This document shows positions 17,969 through 26,198 of a stretch of DNA of 64,000 nt, in pieces. A program made the translations under genes and the position numbers. Source of the DNA: Rhodospirillales bacterium (GTDB taxonomy: Bacteria; Pseudomonadota; Alphaproteobacteria; Reyranellales; Reyranellaceae); assembly GCA_016185145.1 (NCBI GenBank), contig JACPOB010000100.1, forward strand, positions 1 through 64,000, given 5' to 3'. The notes under the pieces were generated by a model. The model saw only the letters and a program-made list of their open reading frames with translations. It had not been told where the DNA came from and did no database searches. The stretch's first letter is position 1, and each line of letters opens with the position of its first letter.

Positions 17969-19339
17969 ATGTTCGATGTTCTCGACCGGCAAACCACTCT
18001 GACCGGCAACCAGAAGAAGATCATCGCCGCCGCCATCATCGGCGATGCGCTCGAGTTCTTCGACTTCTTCCTGATCGCCTTCGTCTTCGCCTTCCTGATC
18101 GGGCCGTGGAAACTCACTTTCGGCCAGACCGCCGTCGTCTTCCTGAGCTCGGGCATTGGCGCCATCCTCGGCGCCTATGTGTGGGGCTGGATTGCCGACC
18201 GCATCGGCCGGCGCAAAGTGTTCATCGGCACGGTGCTCAACTTCTCGATCGCCACCGGCCTGCTCTACTTCACGCCGGACAATGGCTGGGGCTACCTGAC
18301 GATCATGCGCTTCTTCGTCGGCTTCGGCGTCGGCGGGCTCTACTGCGTCGACCTGCCGCTCGTGCAGGAGTTCATGCCGTCGTCCAAGCGCGGCTGGATC
18401 GGCGGCCTGGTGACCTGCGTCATCCCGATCGGCGTCGGCCTCGGCGCGGTGCTCGGCGCTTTCCTGGGCGCAGACCAGTGGCGGCTGCTGTTCGCCATCG
18501 GCGTGCTGCCCGCCCTGGTCGTCCTGCTGGTGCGGCTGTGGGTCCCTGAATCGCCGCACTGGCTCGCCCGCCAGGGACGACTCGAGGAGGCGCGCAAGTC
18601 GCTCGCCTGGGCGCTTCAGGTCGATCCCAGCACCCTGCCGCTGCCGCGGCCGGAGGAAATCAAGGTGGTGCAGACCAATTGGCTCGACCTCTTCAAGTAC
18701 CCACGCAGCCTGCTGGTATCATGGCTCGGCAATGCCGGCGCCCAGACCGGCGCCTACGGCATCGCGCTGTGGGCTCCGTCGCTGTTCGTGCTGCTCCTGA
18801 AAGTGACGCCGCAGGAAGCCTCCAAGATGATGATCCTGCTCACCGCCACCGGCTTCATCGGCCGCATAAGCTTCTCATGGCTCTCGGAAGTCATCGGGCG
18901 GCGCAATTGCGGCGGTCTGCTGGGCCTCGGTGCCGGCGTGCTGATCATCGTCGCCGGCTACAACTACGACGCCACGCTGTTCGGGCTGTCGGCGTTCTGG
19001 CTGATCCTCGCTGCCGCCATGTTCTTCGTCGACGGTGGCTTCGCCATCGTCGGTCCCTACGCGGCTGAAATCTGGCCCTCGCATCTCAAGACGTCGGGCA
19101 TGGGCTCGGCCTATGGCTTCGGCGGGATCGGCAAGATCCTGGGCCCGGTCGGGCTCGCCCTGATCGTCGGCTCGAGCAACTACCTGAAACCGGACGTGCC
19201 GTTGACCGAGATTCCGACGGCTTTCGTCTATCTCGGCTGCTGGTTCCTGATGGCCGGGGTGGTCTATTATTTCTTCGGATTGGAGACCAGGGGCAAGACG
19301 CTCGAGCAGATCGACCGTGAACTGGCCGCCGCCGACTGA
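17969..19339 (+). CDS. MFS transporter, organic-acid/sugar type
   Basis: A 456-residue carrier with about twelve membrane segments. The diagnostic loop between helices 2 and 3 reads GWIADRIGRRKVF. The N-terminus (IIGDALEFFDFFLIAFVF) resembles the aromatic acid:H+ symporter and metabolite:H+ symporter groups. AGGGGA precedes the ATG at 17969. It leads the plus-strand run with the monooxygenase-like and VOC genes and probably imports the compound they degrade. Confidence 0.9.
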   Translation: MFDVLDRQTTLTGNQKKIIAAAIIGDALEFFDFFLIAFVFAFLIGPWKLTFGQTAVVFLSSGIGAILGAYVWGWIADRIGRRKVFIGTVLNFSIATGLLYFTPDNGWGYLTIMRFFVGFGVGGLYCVDLPLVQEFMPSSKRGWIGGLVTCVIPIGVGLGAVLGAFLGADQWRLLFAIGVLPALVVLLVRLWVPESPHWLARQGRLEEARKSLAWALQVDPSTLPLPRPEEIKVVQTNWLDLFKYPRSLLVSWLGNAGAQTGAYGIALWAPSLFVLLLKVTPQEASKMMILLTATGFIGRISFSWLSEVIGRRNCGGLLGLGAGVLIIVAGYNYDATLFGLSAFWLILAAAMFFVDGGFAIVGPYAAEIWPSHLKTSGMGSAYGFGGIGKILGPVGLALIVGSSNYLKPDVPLTEIPTAFVYLGCWFLMAGVVYYFFGLETRGKTLEQIDRELAAAD

Positions 19340-19357
19340 ACGCTGGAGATTGATGTC

Positions 19358-20572
19358 TTGGACACGTTGATCCCCTCTTCCGCCGATCTTACAGGCGATC
19401 CGGCCATCGTCTCGCGCGCCGAGGCGTTGCGCCCGGTCGTCGAGGCGGCGTCGGACGAAATCGAGGAAAAGCGCCGTCTACCGTCGGCGCTTCTCGACAG
19501 ACTGCACGAGGCGCGGCTGTTCCGCCTCCTCATGCCGCGCTCGGCCAACGGTATCGAGACCGATCCCATCACGTTCTTCCATGTCATCGAGGTGATCGCC
19601 AAGGCCGACGCCTCGACCGCCTGGTGCCTGAGCCAGGCCGGCGGCTGCTCGATGTCGGCGGCCTATCTCGCCCTGCCGGTGGCGCGGGAGATCTTCGGCA
19701 ACGACCCGCGCGCCGTGCTGGCCTGGGGGCCGGGCCCCAGGGTGCGGGCCATCGAATGCGAGGGCGGCTATCGCGTCACCGGCGTGTGGGCCTTCGCCTC
19801 GGGCGGCCGGCATGCCACCTGGCTCGGCGCCCACTGCCCGATCTGGCAGGCCGACGGCACGCCCCGGCTCGGCGCCAGCGGCCGGCAGGTCGAGCGCACC
19901 ATGCTGGTGCCGGCGAGCGAGGTCGAGTGGACCGACATCTGGAACGTCGTCGGCCTGCGCGGCACGGCGAGCGACCAGTTCTCGCTGACCGACCATTTCG
20001 TGCGCGGCGACCATTCGATGACGCGCGACGTGATCACGCGGGAATCCGAGAAGGAATGCCGCGAGTCGGGTCCGCTCTACCGCATGTCGGCCATGACCTG
20101 CTACGAGGTCGGCTTCGCTGGCGTGGCGCTGGGCATCGCCCGGGCCAGCCTCGACAACTTCGTCGACGTGGCCAGGAACAAGATCCCGCGCGGCAAGACT
20201 AGCCCGCTGCGCGACAATGCCGTGGTGCAGACCAACCTCGCCCAGGCCGAGGTCGGCATCCGCTCGGCCCGCGCCTTCCTGCTGCAGTCGGTGGCGGCGA
20301 TCTGGAAGGAGATCTCGGCCGGCGACAGGCTCTCGGTCGACCATCGCATCACCATCCGCATGGCCTCGACCAACGCCATCCATCGTTCGCGCGAGGCGGT
20401 CGACTTCGCCTACAACGCAGCCGGCGCCACGGCGATCTTCGAGAACCATCCGCTGGAACGCCGCTTCCGCGACATCCACACCGTGACCCAGCAACTGCAG
20501 GGCCGGCTGTCGCATTTCGAGACCGTCGGCGCCTGGATGCTGGGCGCCGAAGCCGACCTCACCTTCGTTTGA
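19358..20572 (+). CDS. Acyl-CoA dehydrogenase-fold flavin monooxygenase-like protein
   Basis: A 404-residue protein of the acyl-CoA dehydrogenase superfamily with the type 2 C-terminal domain. This form is found in two-component flavin monooxygenases such as HsaA and HpaH-like enzymes. The late motif LERRFRDIHTVTQQ is typical. A TTG start at 19358 with GGAG upstream is the best fit; the nearby ATG is out of frame. The neighbours (VOC protein, hydrolases) suit ring or side-chain oxygenation. A reductase partner is not seen nearby. Confidence 0.82.
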   Translation: MDTLIPSSADLTGDPAIVSRAEALRPVVEAASDEIEEKRRLPSALLDRLHEARLFRLLMPRSANGIETDPITFFHVIEVIAKADASTAWCLSQAGGCSMSAAYLALPVAREIFGNDPRAVLAWGPGPRVRAIECEGGYRVTGVWAFASGGRHATWLGAHCPIWQADGTPRLGASGRQVERTMLVPASEVEWTDIWNVVGLRGTASDQFSLTDHFVRGDHSMTRDVITRESEKECRESGPLYRMSAMTCYEVGFAGVALGIARASLDNFVDVARNKIPRGKTSPLRDNAVVQTNLAQAEVGIRSARAFLLQSVAAIWKEISAGDRLSVDHRITIRMASTNAIHRSREAVDFAYNAAGATAIFENHPLERRFRDIHTVTQQLQGRLSHFETVGAWMLGAEADLTFV

Positions 20573-20591
20573 TCATCACTGGAGACGGACC

Positions 20592-21005
20592 ATGCCGCTT
20601 GGCATCCTGCAGCATTACACGATCGAGCCTTCCAACCTTGAGGCGACCAAGGATTTCTATTGCGACGTGCTGGGGCTGGAGAACGGCGATCGTCCGCCGC
20701 TCGGTTTCCCGGGCTACTGGCTCTATTCCGGCGGCGTCGCCACCGTGCACTTGCTGGGACCGCGCACGCCGCGCGAGGGCATCGTCGTGCGCGGCTCCGA
20801 CAAGAAGTTCGACGACACCGGCCGGTTCGACCACATCGCCTTCGCCGCCAGCGACCTGCCCAGCGTGCGCAAGCGCCTGCAGTCGAAGAACGTCAAGTTC
20901 CGCGAGCAGGTGGTGCCGCGCACCGGCGCCGCCCAGATCTTCCTCTATGATCCCGACGGCGTCGGCGTCGAACTGAACTTCCCGCCGGAAGAGGCCAAGG
21001 CGTGA
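20592..21005 (+). CDS. VOC family (glyoxalase/dioxygenase-fold) protein
   Basis: A 137-residue single-module vicinal-oxygen-chelate protein. A metal-binding His is at QHYTIEPSN, then GRFDHIAFAASDLP, and a Glu follows in VGVELNFPP. It is too short for a two-module ring-cleaving dioxygenase. It follows the monooxygenase-like gene after 19 bases with GGAGACGGACC upstream, so it probably acts in the same pathway. Confidence 0.85.
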   Translation: MPLGILQHYTIEPSNLEATKDFYCDVLGLENGDRPPLGFPGYWLYSGGVATVHLLGPRTPREGIVVRGSDKKFDDTGRFDHIAFAASDLPSVRKRLQSKNVKFREQVVPRTGAAQIFLYDPDGVGVELNFPPEEAKA

Positions 21006-21010
21006 CGGTC

Positions 21011-21086
21011 TCTTGCCGGACCGCGGGCCTCCAGGCCCGCCTCAAGATTCATGAGCGGGCCTGGAGGCCCGCGGTCCAGTAAGAGG
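21011..21086. repeat. Palindromic element, family C, copy 1
   Basis: Two long arms (core GGACCGCGGGCCTCCAGGCC) lie on either side of a small loop around CTCAAGATTCATGA. It fills the gap between the VOC stop at 21005 and the next ATG at 21092. It shares the GGACCGCG...CGCGGTCC ends with copies at 27738, 28786, 38167 and 43635. Confidence 0.85.
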
Positions 21087-21091
21087 TCTGA

Positions 21092-22975
21092 ATGCTCATC
21101 TCGTTCGATATCGAAAAAGTCGAGCCGCTGGCCGATGGCGCGCCGTTCGGCGACGTCGGCGCCTATGAGCGGGTGATCGCCAAGGCCAAGGGCGAAGTCG
21201 ACCCCAAGCACCCGGGCAACGCAGGCATCGCCCTGATCGACAAGGCGCCGACCAACGCCAACGGCAAGGTCGAGTACGCAACCGACGTCTTCATCCTGCG
21301 GCCCAAGGACCCCGCCAAGGGCAATGGCCGCATCCTCTACGAAGTGAACAATCGCGGCCGCAAGATGCTGTTCGGCAACATCGCCGACGGCCCGCAGGGC
21401 GTGAACGATCCCAAGACCCTGGCCGACGTCGGCAACGGCTTTCCCATGCGCCAGGGCTACACCATCGTGTGGTCGGGCTGGGACCCCGATGCGCCGCGCG
21501 CCAACATGGGACTGGGGCTGACCGCGCCGGTCGCGACCGACAAGGGCAAGCCCATCATCGAGATGGTGCGAGAGGAGTTCGTCTCGGGCACGCGCGTGGG
21601 CAACCTGGATGTCTTCAAGCTGTCCTATGAGGCGGCCTCCATTGACCAGGCATGGGCGCGGCTCAGCGTGCGCGAGCGCGCCGGAGATGCGCGCTGCGAG
21701 GTGCCGCGCAGCCAATGGTCCTTCGTCGACGCCCGGTCGATCAAGCTCGCCGACGGCGCCAAGCCCAAGCCGGGCTGGCTCTACGAGTTCCACTACGAGG
21801 CCACCAATCCCAAGGTGCAGGGCCTGGGTTTCGCGGCGACCCGCGATGTCGTGAGCTGGCTGCGTCACGACCCGGCGGCGCTCGCCGCCACCGGCGGCAA
21901 GATCAGCCATGCCCTGGCCATCGGTTTCTCGCAGGCGGGCCGGTATCTGCGCCATCACATATCCTCGGGCTTCAATCGCGACGAGCAGGGCCGCAAGGTG
22001 TTCGACGGCATCCACGCGCACATCGCCGGCATCGGCCGCATCTTCTTCAACACGCCGTTCGGCCAGCCGGCGCGCACCGGCACGCAGCACGAGGATCACG
22101 AGTTCCCGGAGAACGCGTTCCCTTTTTCGACGGCGGAACTTTCCGATCCGTTGACCGAGCAGAAGGGTTCGCTGTTCCGCGGCGACGGCAGCGATCCCAA
22201 GCTGATCGAGACCAACACCTCGACCGAGTACTGGCAGAAGGGCGCGTCGCTGCTGCACACTGATCCCCTCGGCAAGCAGGACGTGACGCTGCCCGAGAAC
22301 AGCCGCGTCTACATGATCGCCGGCACCCAGCATGGCGGTCGCGCCGGCGCTACCACCGACCCCGGACCCAACATCAATCCGCGCAACCCGCACAATCCCA
22401 TGCCGGCGGTGCGGGCCCTGCTGTTGGCGCTCGACGAATGGGTCGTCACGGGCAGGGAGCCGCCGCCCAGCCGGGTGCCGACGCTGGCCGCCGGCACCCT
22501 GGTTGGGCCTGAAAAGACCGGCTTCCCCACCATACCGGGCGCGACCGTGGTGAAGGTCACCAACCAGGTCACGCCGCCGGTCGACTGGGTGAGCCCCGAG
22601 ATGCCCGAGGACGCCTATCGCACGCTGGTCTGCAAGGTCGACAGCGACGGCAACGAGGCGGCCGGCATCCGCCTGCCCGATATCGCCGTGCCGCTCGCGA
22701 CCTACTCCGGCTGGAACGAGTACAAGCCGCCGTATCCGGCCGGCGAGCTGGCCGATCGCGACGGAAGCTGCCTGCCCTTCCCGGCCGACAAGGCGGCGCG
22801 CGAGGCATCGGGTGATCCGCGGCCCTCGATCGCCGAACGCTATGCCAGCGGCGCAGACTACGTCGCCAAGGTGCAGGCGGCGGTCACGGCGCTCGCCAAG
22901 GAGCGCCTGCTGCTGGCCGAGGACGCCGAGCGCTATCTCGAACGGGCCAAGCGCGAGCCACGCGTCGCACCATGA
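21092..22975 (+). CDS. Large alpha/beta-hydrolase domain protein (Abhydrolase_10 type)
   Basis: A 627-residue protein of poorly studied type. The centre contains a nucleophile-elbow-like stretch, AIGFSQAGRYLRHHISSGF, and a later IAGTQHGG that could supply the His. N-terminal VGAYERVIAKAKGEVDP and YEVNNRGRK are conserved in the group as I recall it. There is no signal peptide. It lies in the run of monooxygenase-like, VOC and hydrolase genes, so it is probably catabolic. The reaction is unknown. Confidence 0.75.
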   Translation: MLISFDIEKVEPLADGAPFGDVGAYERVIAKAKGEVDPKHPGNAGIALIDKAPTNANGKVEYATDVFILRPKDPAKGNGRILYEVNNRGRKMLFGNIADGPQGVNDPKTLADVGNGFPMRQGYTIVWSGWDPDAPRANMGLGLTAPVATDKGKPIIEMVREEFVSGTRVGNLDVFKLSYEAASIDQAWARLSVRERAGDARCEVPRSQWSFVDARSIKLADGAKPKPGWLYEFHYEATNPKVQGLGFAATRDVVSWLRHDPAALAATGGKISHALAIGFSQAGRYLRHHISSGFNRDEQGRKVFDGIHAHIAGIGRIFFNTPFGQPARTGTQHEDHEFPENAFPFSTAELSDPLTEQKGSLFRGDGSDPKLIETNTSTEYWQKGASLLHTDPLGKQDVTLPENSRVYMIAGTQHGGRAGATTDPGPNINPRNPHNPMPAVRALLLALDEWVVTGREPPPSRVPTLAAGTLVGPEKTGFPTIPGATVVKVTNQVTPPVDWVSPEMPEDAYRTLVCKVDSDGNEAAGIRLPDIAVPLATYSGWNEYKPPYPAGELADRDGSCLPFPADKAAREASGDPRPSIAERYASGADYVAKVQAAVTALAKERLLLAEDAERYLERAKREPRVAP

Positions 22976-23004
22976 CGAGTGAAGCTCGCCGCCCCGATCA
23001 TTTT

Positions 23005-23035
23005 CCTCCCCTGCGCGGAGCCCGCGCAGGGGAGG
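23005..23035. repeat. Half copy of palindrome family A
   Basis: Perfect 14-base arms (CCTCCCCTGCGCGG and its complement) around a three-base loop, 30 bases after the large hydrolase gene and 20 bases before the next ATG. Such a strong hairpin in a transcribed gap could reduce readthrough or stabilise the upstream message. Confidence 0.75.
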
Positions 23036-23054
23036 AAGGCTTTAGGAGAACGAC

Positions 23055-23819
23055 ATGGCCAAGCTCGACCGCGACGGCGTGAAGATCCATTACGAGGTCC
23101 ATGGCAGCGGACCGACGATCCTGCTGAGCCACGGCTACAGCTCGACGGCCCGGATGTGGGACGGCCAGATCGCCGCCCTGAAGGACCGCTACCAAGTCGT
23201 CGTCTGGGACATGCGCGGCCACGGCGAATCGGACTACCCGACCGACCAAAGCCTCTATTCAGAAGCGCTGACAGTGGGCGACATGAAGGCGCTGCTCGAC
23301 GAGGTCGGGGCCAAGACGGCGATCATCGCCGGCCTGTCATTGGGCGGCTACATGTCGCTCGCCTTCACGGCCAGCCATCCCGAGCGGGTGCGTGCGCTGA
23401 TGCTGTTCGACACCGGCCCGGGCTTCAAGAAGGACGAGGCGCGCGCCAAGTGGAACGAAACGGCCCGTCTGCGCGCCGACAACCTCGAGGCCAAGGGCCT
23501 GGCGGCCCTCAATTCCAGCGACGAGGTCAAGCTGACGCGTCATCGCGACGCCAGCGGGCTGGCCCGCGCCGCGCGCGGCATGCTGGCCCAGGAGAACGAC
23601 CGGGTGATCCAGTCGCTCGACAAGGTCGCCGTGCCGACGCTGGTGCTGGTCGGCGCCAACGACACCAACTTCCTGGCCGCCACCGACTACATGGCGGCCA
23701 AGATCAAGCAGGCGATCAAGATCGTGGTCGCCGACGCGGGCCATGCATCGAACCTGCATCAACCCGCGCTTTTCAATCAGGCCGTCGAGGCATTCCTCGC
23801 CCGGCTGCCGGCAGCTTGA
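23055..23819 (+). CDS. Alpha/beta-hydrolase
   Basis: A 254-residue hydrolase. The oxyanion region reads LLSHGYSSTARMWDGQ, the nucleophile elbow is GLSLGGYMS, the acid is probably in LVLVGANDTNF and the late His is in ADAGHASNLHQP. These fit the meta-cleavage-product hydrolase and lactonase group. AGGAGAACGAC precedes the ATG. Ten bases separate it from the reductase gene. Confidence 0.9.
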   Translation: MAKLDRDGVKIHYEVHGSGPTILLSHGYSSTARMWDGQIAALKDRYQVVVWDMRGHGESDYPTDQSLYSEALTVGDMKALLDEVGAKTAIIAGLSLGGYMSLAFTASHPERVRALMLFDTGPGFKKDEARAKWNETARLRADNLEAKGLAALNSSDEVKLTRHRDASGLARAARGMLAQENDRVIQSLDKVAVPTLVLVGANDTNFLAATDYMAAKIKQAIKIVVADAGHASNLHQPALFNQAVEAFLARLPAA

Positions 23820-23829
23820 GGAGGACATC

Positions 23830-24894
23830 ATGGGCAAGCGAATCGCGGTCGTCGGCGTCGGTGCATTGGGTGGTTATGTCGGCGGCTGGCTCGCCCATAC
23901 GGGCGAGGACGTCACCCTGATCGACTTCTGGCCGGAGAACATCGAGACCATCCGCAGGAACGGACTGGAGCTCGACGGCGTCACGCCGGAAGAGAAGATC
24001 ACGGTCAAGAACGCCAAGACCATGCATCTCACCGAGATGCAGGACCTGTCGCGCCAGAAGCCGATCGACATCGCCTTCGTCTCGATGAAGTCCTACGACA
24101 CCGAATGGGCGACGGCGCTGATCAAGCAGTACCTGGCGCCCGACGGCTACGTCGTGTCGCTGCAGAACTGCCTCAACGAGGAGCGCATTGCGGGCGTGGT
24201 CGGCTGGGGCAAGACGGTGGGCATGGTGGCCTCGCTGATCTCGGTCGACATGTTCGAGCCCGCCCGCATCCGCCGCACCGTCGCCAAGGGCGGCGACAAG
24301 CACACGGTGTTCCGCGTCGGCGAGGTGCATGGCCGCATCACCGACCGCGTCGAGGAACTGCGCGACATGGTGGGCCGCATCGACAGCGCCAAGACCACGA
24401 CCAACCTGTGGGGCGAGCGCTGGTCCAAGCTCTGCCAGAACGGCATGAAGAACGGCGTGTCGGCCGCCACCGGCCTCACCGGCAGCGATTGCGACCGCAA
24501 CGACGCCATCCGCCGCTTCTCGATCAAGCTCGGCGGCGAGGCCGTCCGCGTCGGCCAGGCGCTGGGCTATCACATCGAGAAGATCGGCAAGCTGGAGCCC
24601 GAGACGCTGGCCAAGGCGTCAGAGGGCGACAAGACGGCGCTCGACGCGATCGAGACGATCATGCGGCCGGGCTCGAACACCAACCCCAACCCGCGCGCCG
24701 ACATCCAGCGCCCGTCGATGGCCCAGGACATCCGCAAGGGCCGACGCACCGAGATCGAGTTCATGAACGGCTACATCGCCGAGCGCGGCAACTACATCGG
24801 CGTGCCCGCGCCGACGCATGCCAAGCTGACCGAGATCGTGAAGAAGGTCGAACGCCAGGAAGTGAAGGCTGCGCCGGCGCTGCTCGGCGGTTAG
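23830..24894 (+). CDS. Ketopantoate reductase (PanE/ApbA) family protein
   Basis: A 354-residue NAD(P)-dependent oxidoreductase. The N-terminal Rossmann motif is VGVGALGGYVGG; the C-terminal domain carries the conserved KLCQNGMKNGVSAATGL region. GAGGAGG just before the ATG at 23830 decides the start. It is longer than classic PanE (about 300 residues) and sits in a catabolic run, so reduction of some other 2-oxo acid is plausible. Confidence 0.85.
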   Translation: MGKRIAVVGVGALGGYVGGWLAHTGEDVTLIDFWPENIETIRRNGLELDGVTPEEKITVKNAKTMHLTEMQDLSRQKPIDIAFVSMKSYDTEWATALIKQYLAPDGYVVSLQNCLNEERIAGVVGWGKTVGMVASLISVDMFEPARIRRTVAKGGDKHTVFRVGEVHGRITDRVEELRDMVGRIDSAKTTTNLWGERWSKLCQNGMKNGVSAATGLTGSDCDRNDAIRRFSIKLGGEAVRVGQALGYHIEKIGKLEPETLAKASEGDKTALDAIETIMRPGSNTNPNPRADIQRPSMAQDIRKGRRTEIEFMNGYIAERGNYIGVPAPTHAKLTEIVKKVERQEVKAAPALLGG

Positions 24895-24929
24895 TCCTCG
24901 CTGGGGGCGCGCCACTCCAGGGGCGCGTC

Positions 24930-25319
24930 TCAAGCTGCCTTGAGACCGAGATGTTTCTCCATCGGCTCGAAGTCACGGTCCTCATGCAGCAACGAGTGAC
25001 CGTGCTCGATGCAGAAGGTGCCGATGATGATGTCGGCGGTCTTGCGAACCGTGATGCCGAGGTCCCGAAGATGGCGATAGTTCCGTGCGGCTTGGGCGGC
25101 CAGGCGATCGTCGAGCAATGATACGATCGCGTACTCGCGCAGCGCGCGTTCGATTCGTGCCGCCTGGCCGTTGTCCCTGGCACCTTGAAGGACTTCCAGC
25201 AGAATAAGATCGCCAACCAGCAAAGGCTCCCGTTCAGCGGCGGCTTCAAGCCTTGTCGTCGCCGGCGTCGTCCTTCCGCGCAGGTGGGCGATCCAGACCG
25301 AGCTGTCGACCAGGATCAT
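24930..25319 (-). CDS. vapC: PIN-domain toxin, VapC family
   Basis: A 129-residue ribonuclease toxin. The acidic cluster is visible: Asp in ILVDSSVWIAHL, Glu in DLILLEVLQG and Asp in TADIIIGTFC. It overlaps the antitoxin gene by four bases. The pair lies between a plus-strand catabolic run and the lipoprotein gene. VapC toxins cut tRNA or rRNA; the target here is unknown. Confidence 0.9.
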   Translation of the reverse strand: MILVDSSVWIAHLRGRTTPATTRLEAAAEREPLLVGDLILLEVLQGARDNGQAARIERALREYAIVSLLDDRLAAQAARNYRHLRDLGITVRKTADIIIGTFCIEHGHSLLHEDRDFEPMEKHLGLKAA

Positions 25320-25525
25320 CTCGTGCCTGGCTGACGGCCCCGACGCATCTGATCAAGGTCACCCTGCCAGCCAATTCCCTTGATATCCGCCAACGCCTTG
25401 GCCTGCTTGCTGATACGCACCAGCAAACGCAAGCCCTCCTCTACGGTAGCCCGCTTGGTCGTCAGGCCTGTCGTGGCCATGGCACGCGCCAGCAACTCGT
25501 CGTCGATGTCGATGTTGGTCCTCAT
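25316..25525 (-). CDS. vapB: VapB-type antitoxin
   Basis: A 69-residue protein. The N-terminal strand MRTNIDIDDELLARAM is typical of ribbon-helix-helix antitoxins of the DUF2191/VapB group. The C-terminal part should wrap and neutralise the toxin. It precedes vapC and overlaps it by four bases. A partial palindrome upstream at 25540-25567 is a candidate autoregulatory operator. Confidence 0.88.
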   Translation of the reverse strand: MRTNIDIDDELLARAMATTGLTTKRATVEEGLRLLVRISKQAKALADIKGIGWQGDLDQMRRGRQPGTR

Positions 25526-25539
25526 CGTCGTACCATCGA

Positions 25540-25567
25540 TGTGTATTGTGTCATAAATTTGTACACA
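25540..25567. promoter_or_regulatory. Candidate VapBC operator/promoter
   Basis: Inverted six-base arms TGTGTA and TACACA enclose an AT-rich centre, starting 15 bases upstream of the vapB ATG. Toxin-antitoxin pairs usually repress themselves through such a site. The rest of the 206-base gap to the lipoprotein gene holds a small CAGGTGG/CCACCTG hairpin at 25640-25659 and nothing else I recognise. Confidence 0.4.
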
Positions 25568-25731
25568 TAGAGCGTCGACACCACAAGCCGGAGATCCTGA
25601 CCTTCAGATGCCGGCCATCTGAGGCCACCCCGCAGGTCACAGGTGGCGTAGCCCACCTGCAGCACGCGCCGATGACCCGGCGGCGGCATGAAGCTGCGCG
25701 CCGTCCCGGTCGTATTGCGGGGAATGCTTCC

Positions 25732-26184
25732 TCAGTTCAGATACAGATCGTACGCGTCGGATGCGTCCCAGGCGTCGCCCCAGTCGAGCTGCGCCATCTC
25801 GGCCGTCGGATTGTACGGATCGTCGGCGTCCTGATTGTACATCTGGTTGACGCGGCTATCGATCATCTGCGCCCGGCCCTTCTTGATGAAGGTGTTGTAG
25901 GCCGTCTGGCCGCCGATATAGAGGCAGCCGCAGACATTCTGGTCGGGATAGACCCAGACCTTCTTGCCCTTGAACGTCGTCTGGGAAATGCGATGCGGCG
26001 GCATCTTCTTGAAGGCCGCGACCTTGGCCGGCGTATTGAGCGACAGCTGCTTGAAGCCCGAATCGGCCAGCAGGTTCTCCTTGCTTTCGGGCTGGTAGCC
26101 CATCGGGTTGGTCACGTCCGGCTTGCAGGCCATCAGGGCGGCTGAGAGCCCGAAAATGGCAAGAAACGACATCAACGGCTTCAC
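25732..26184 (-). CDS. Small outer-envelope lipoprotein of unknown function
   Basis: A 150-residue protein with a lipoprotein signal; the lipobox LMAC puts the lipid-bearing Cys at residue 20. The mature part contains VWVYPDQNVCGCLYIGG and an acidic C-terminus (DAWDASDAYDLYLN). The start is a GTG with AAGGGGG upstream; an ATG four codons later is the alternative. It follows the broken GMC gene by 14 bases. I do not recognise a domain. Confidence 0.75.
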   Translation of the reverse strand: MKPLMSFLAIFGLSAALMACKPDVTNPMGYQPESKENLLADSGFKQLSLNTPAKVAAFKKMPPHRISQTTFKGKKVWVYPDQNVCGCLYIGGQTAYNTFIKKGRAQMIDSRVNQMYNQDADDPYNPTAEMAQLDWGDAWDASDAYDLYLN

Positions 26185-26198
26185 CGCAGTCCCCCTTG

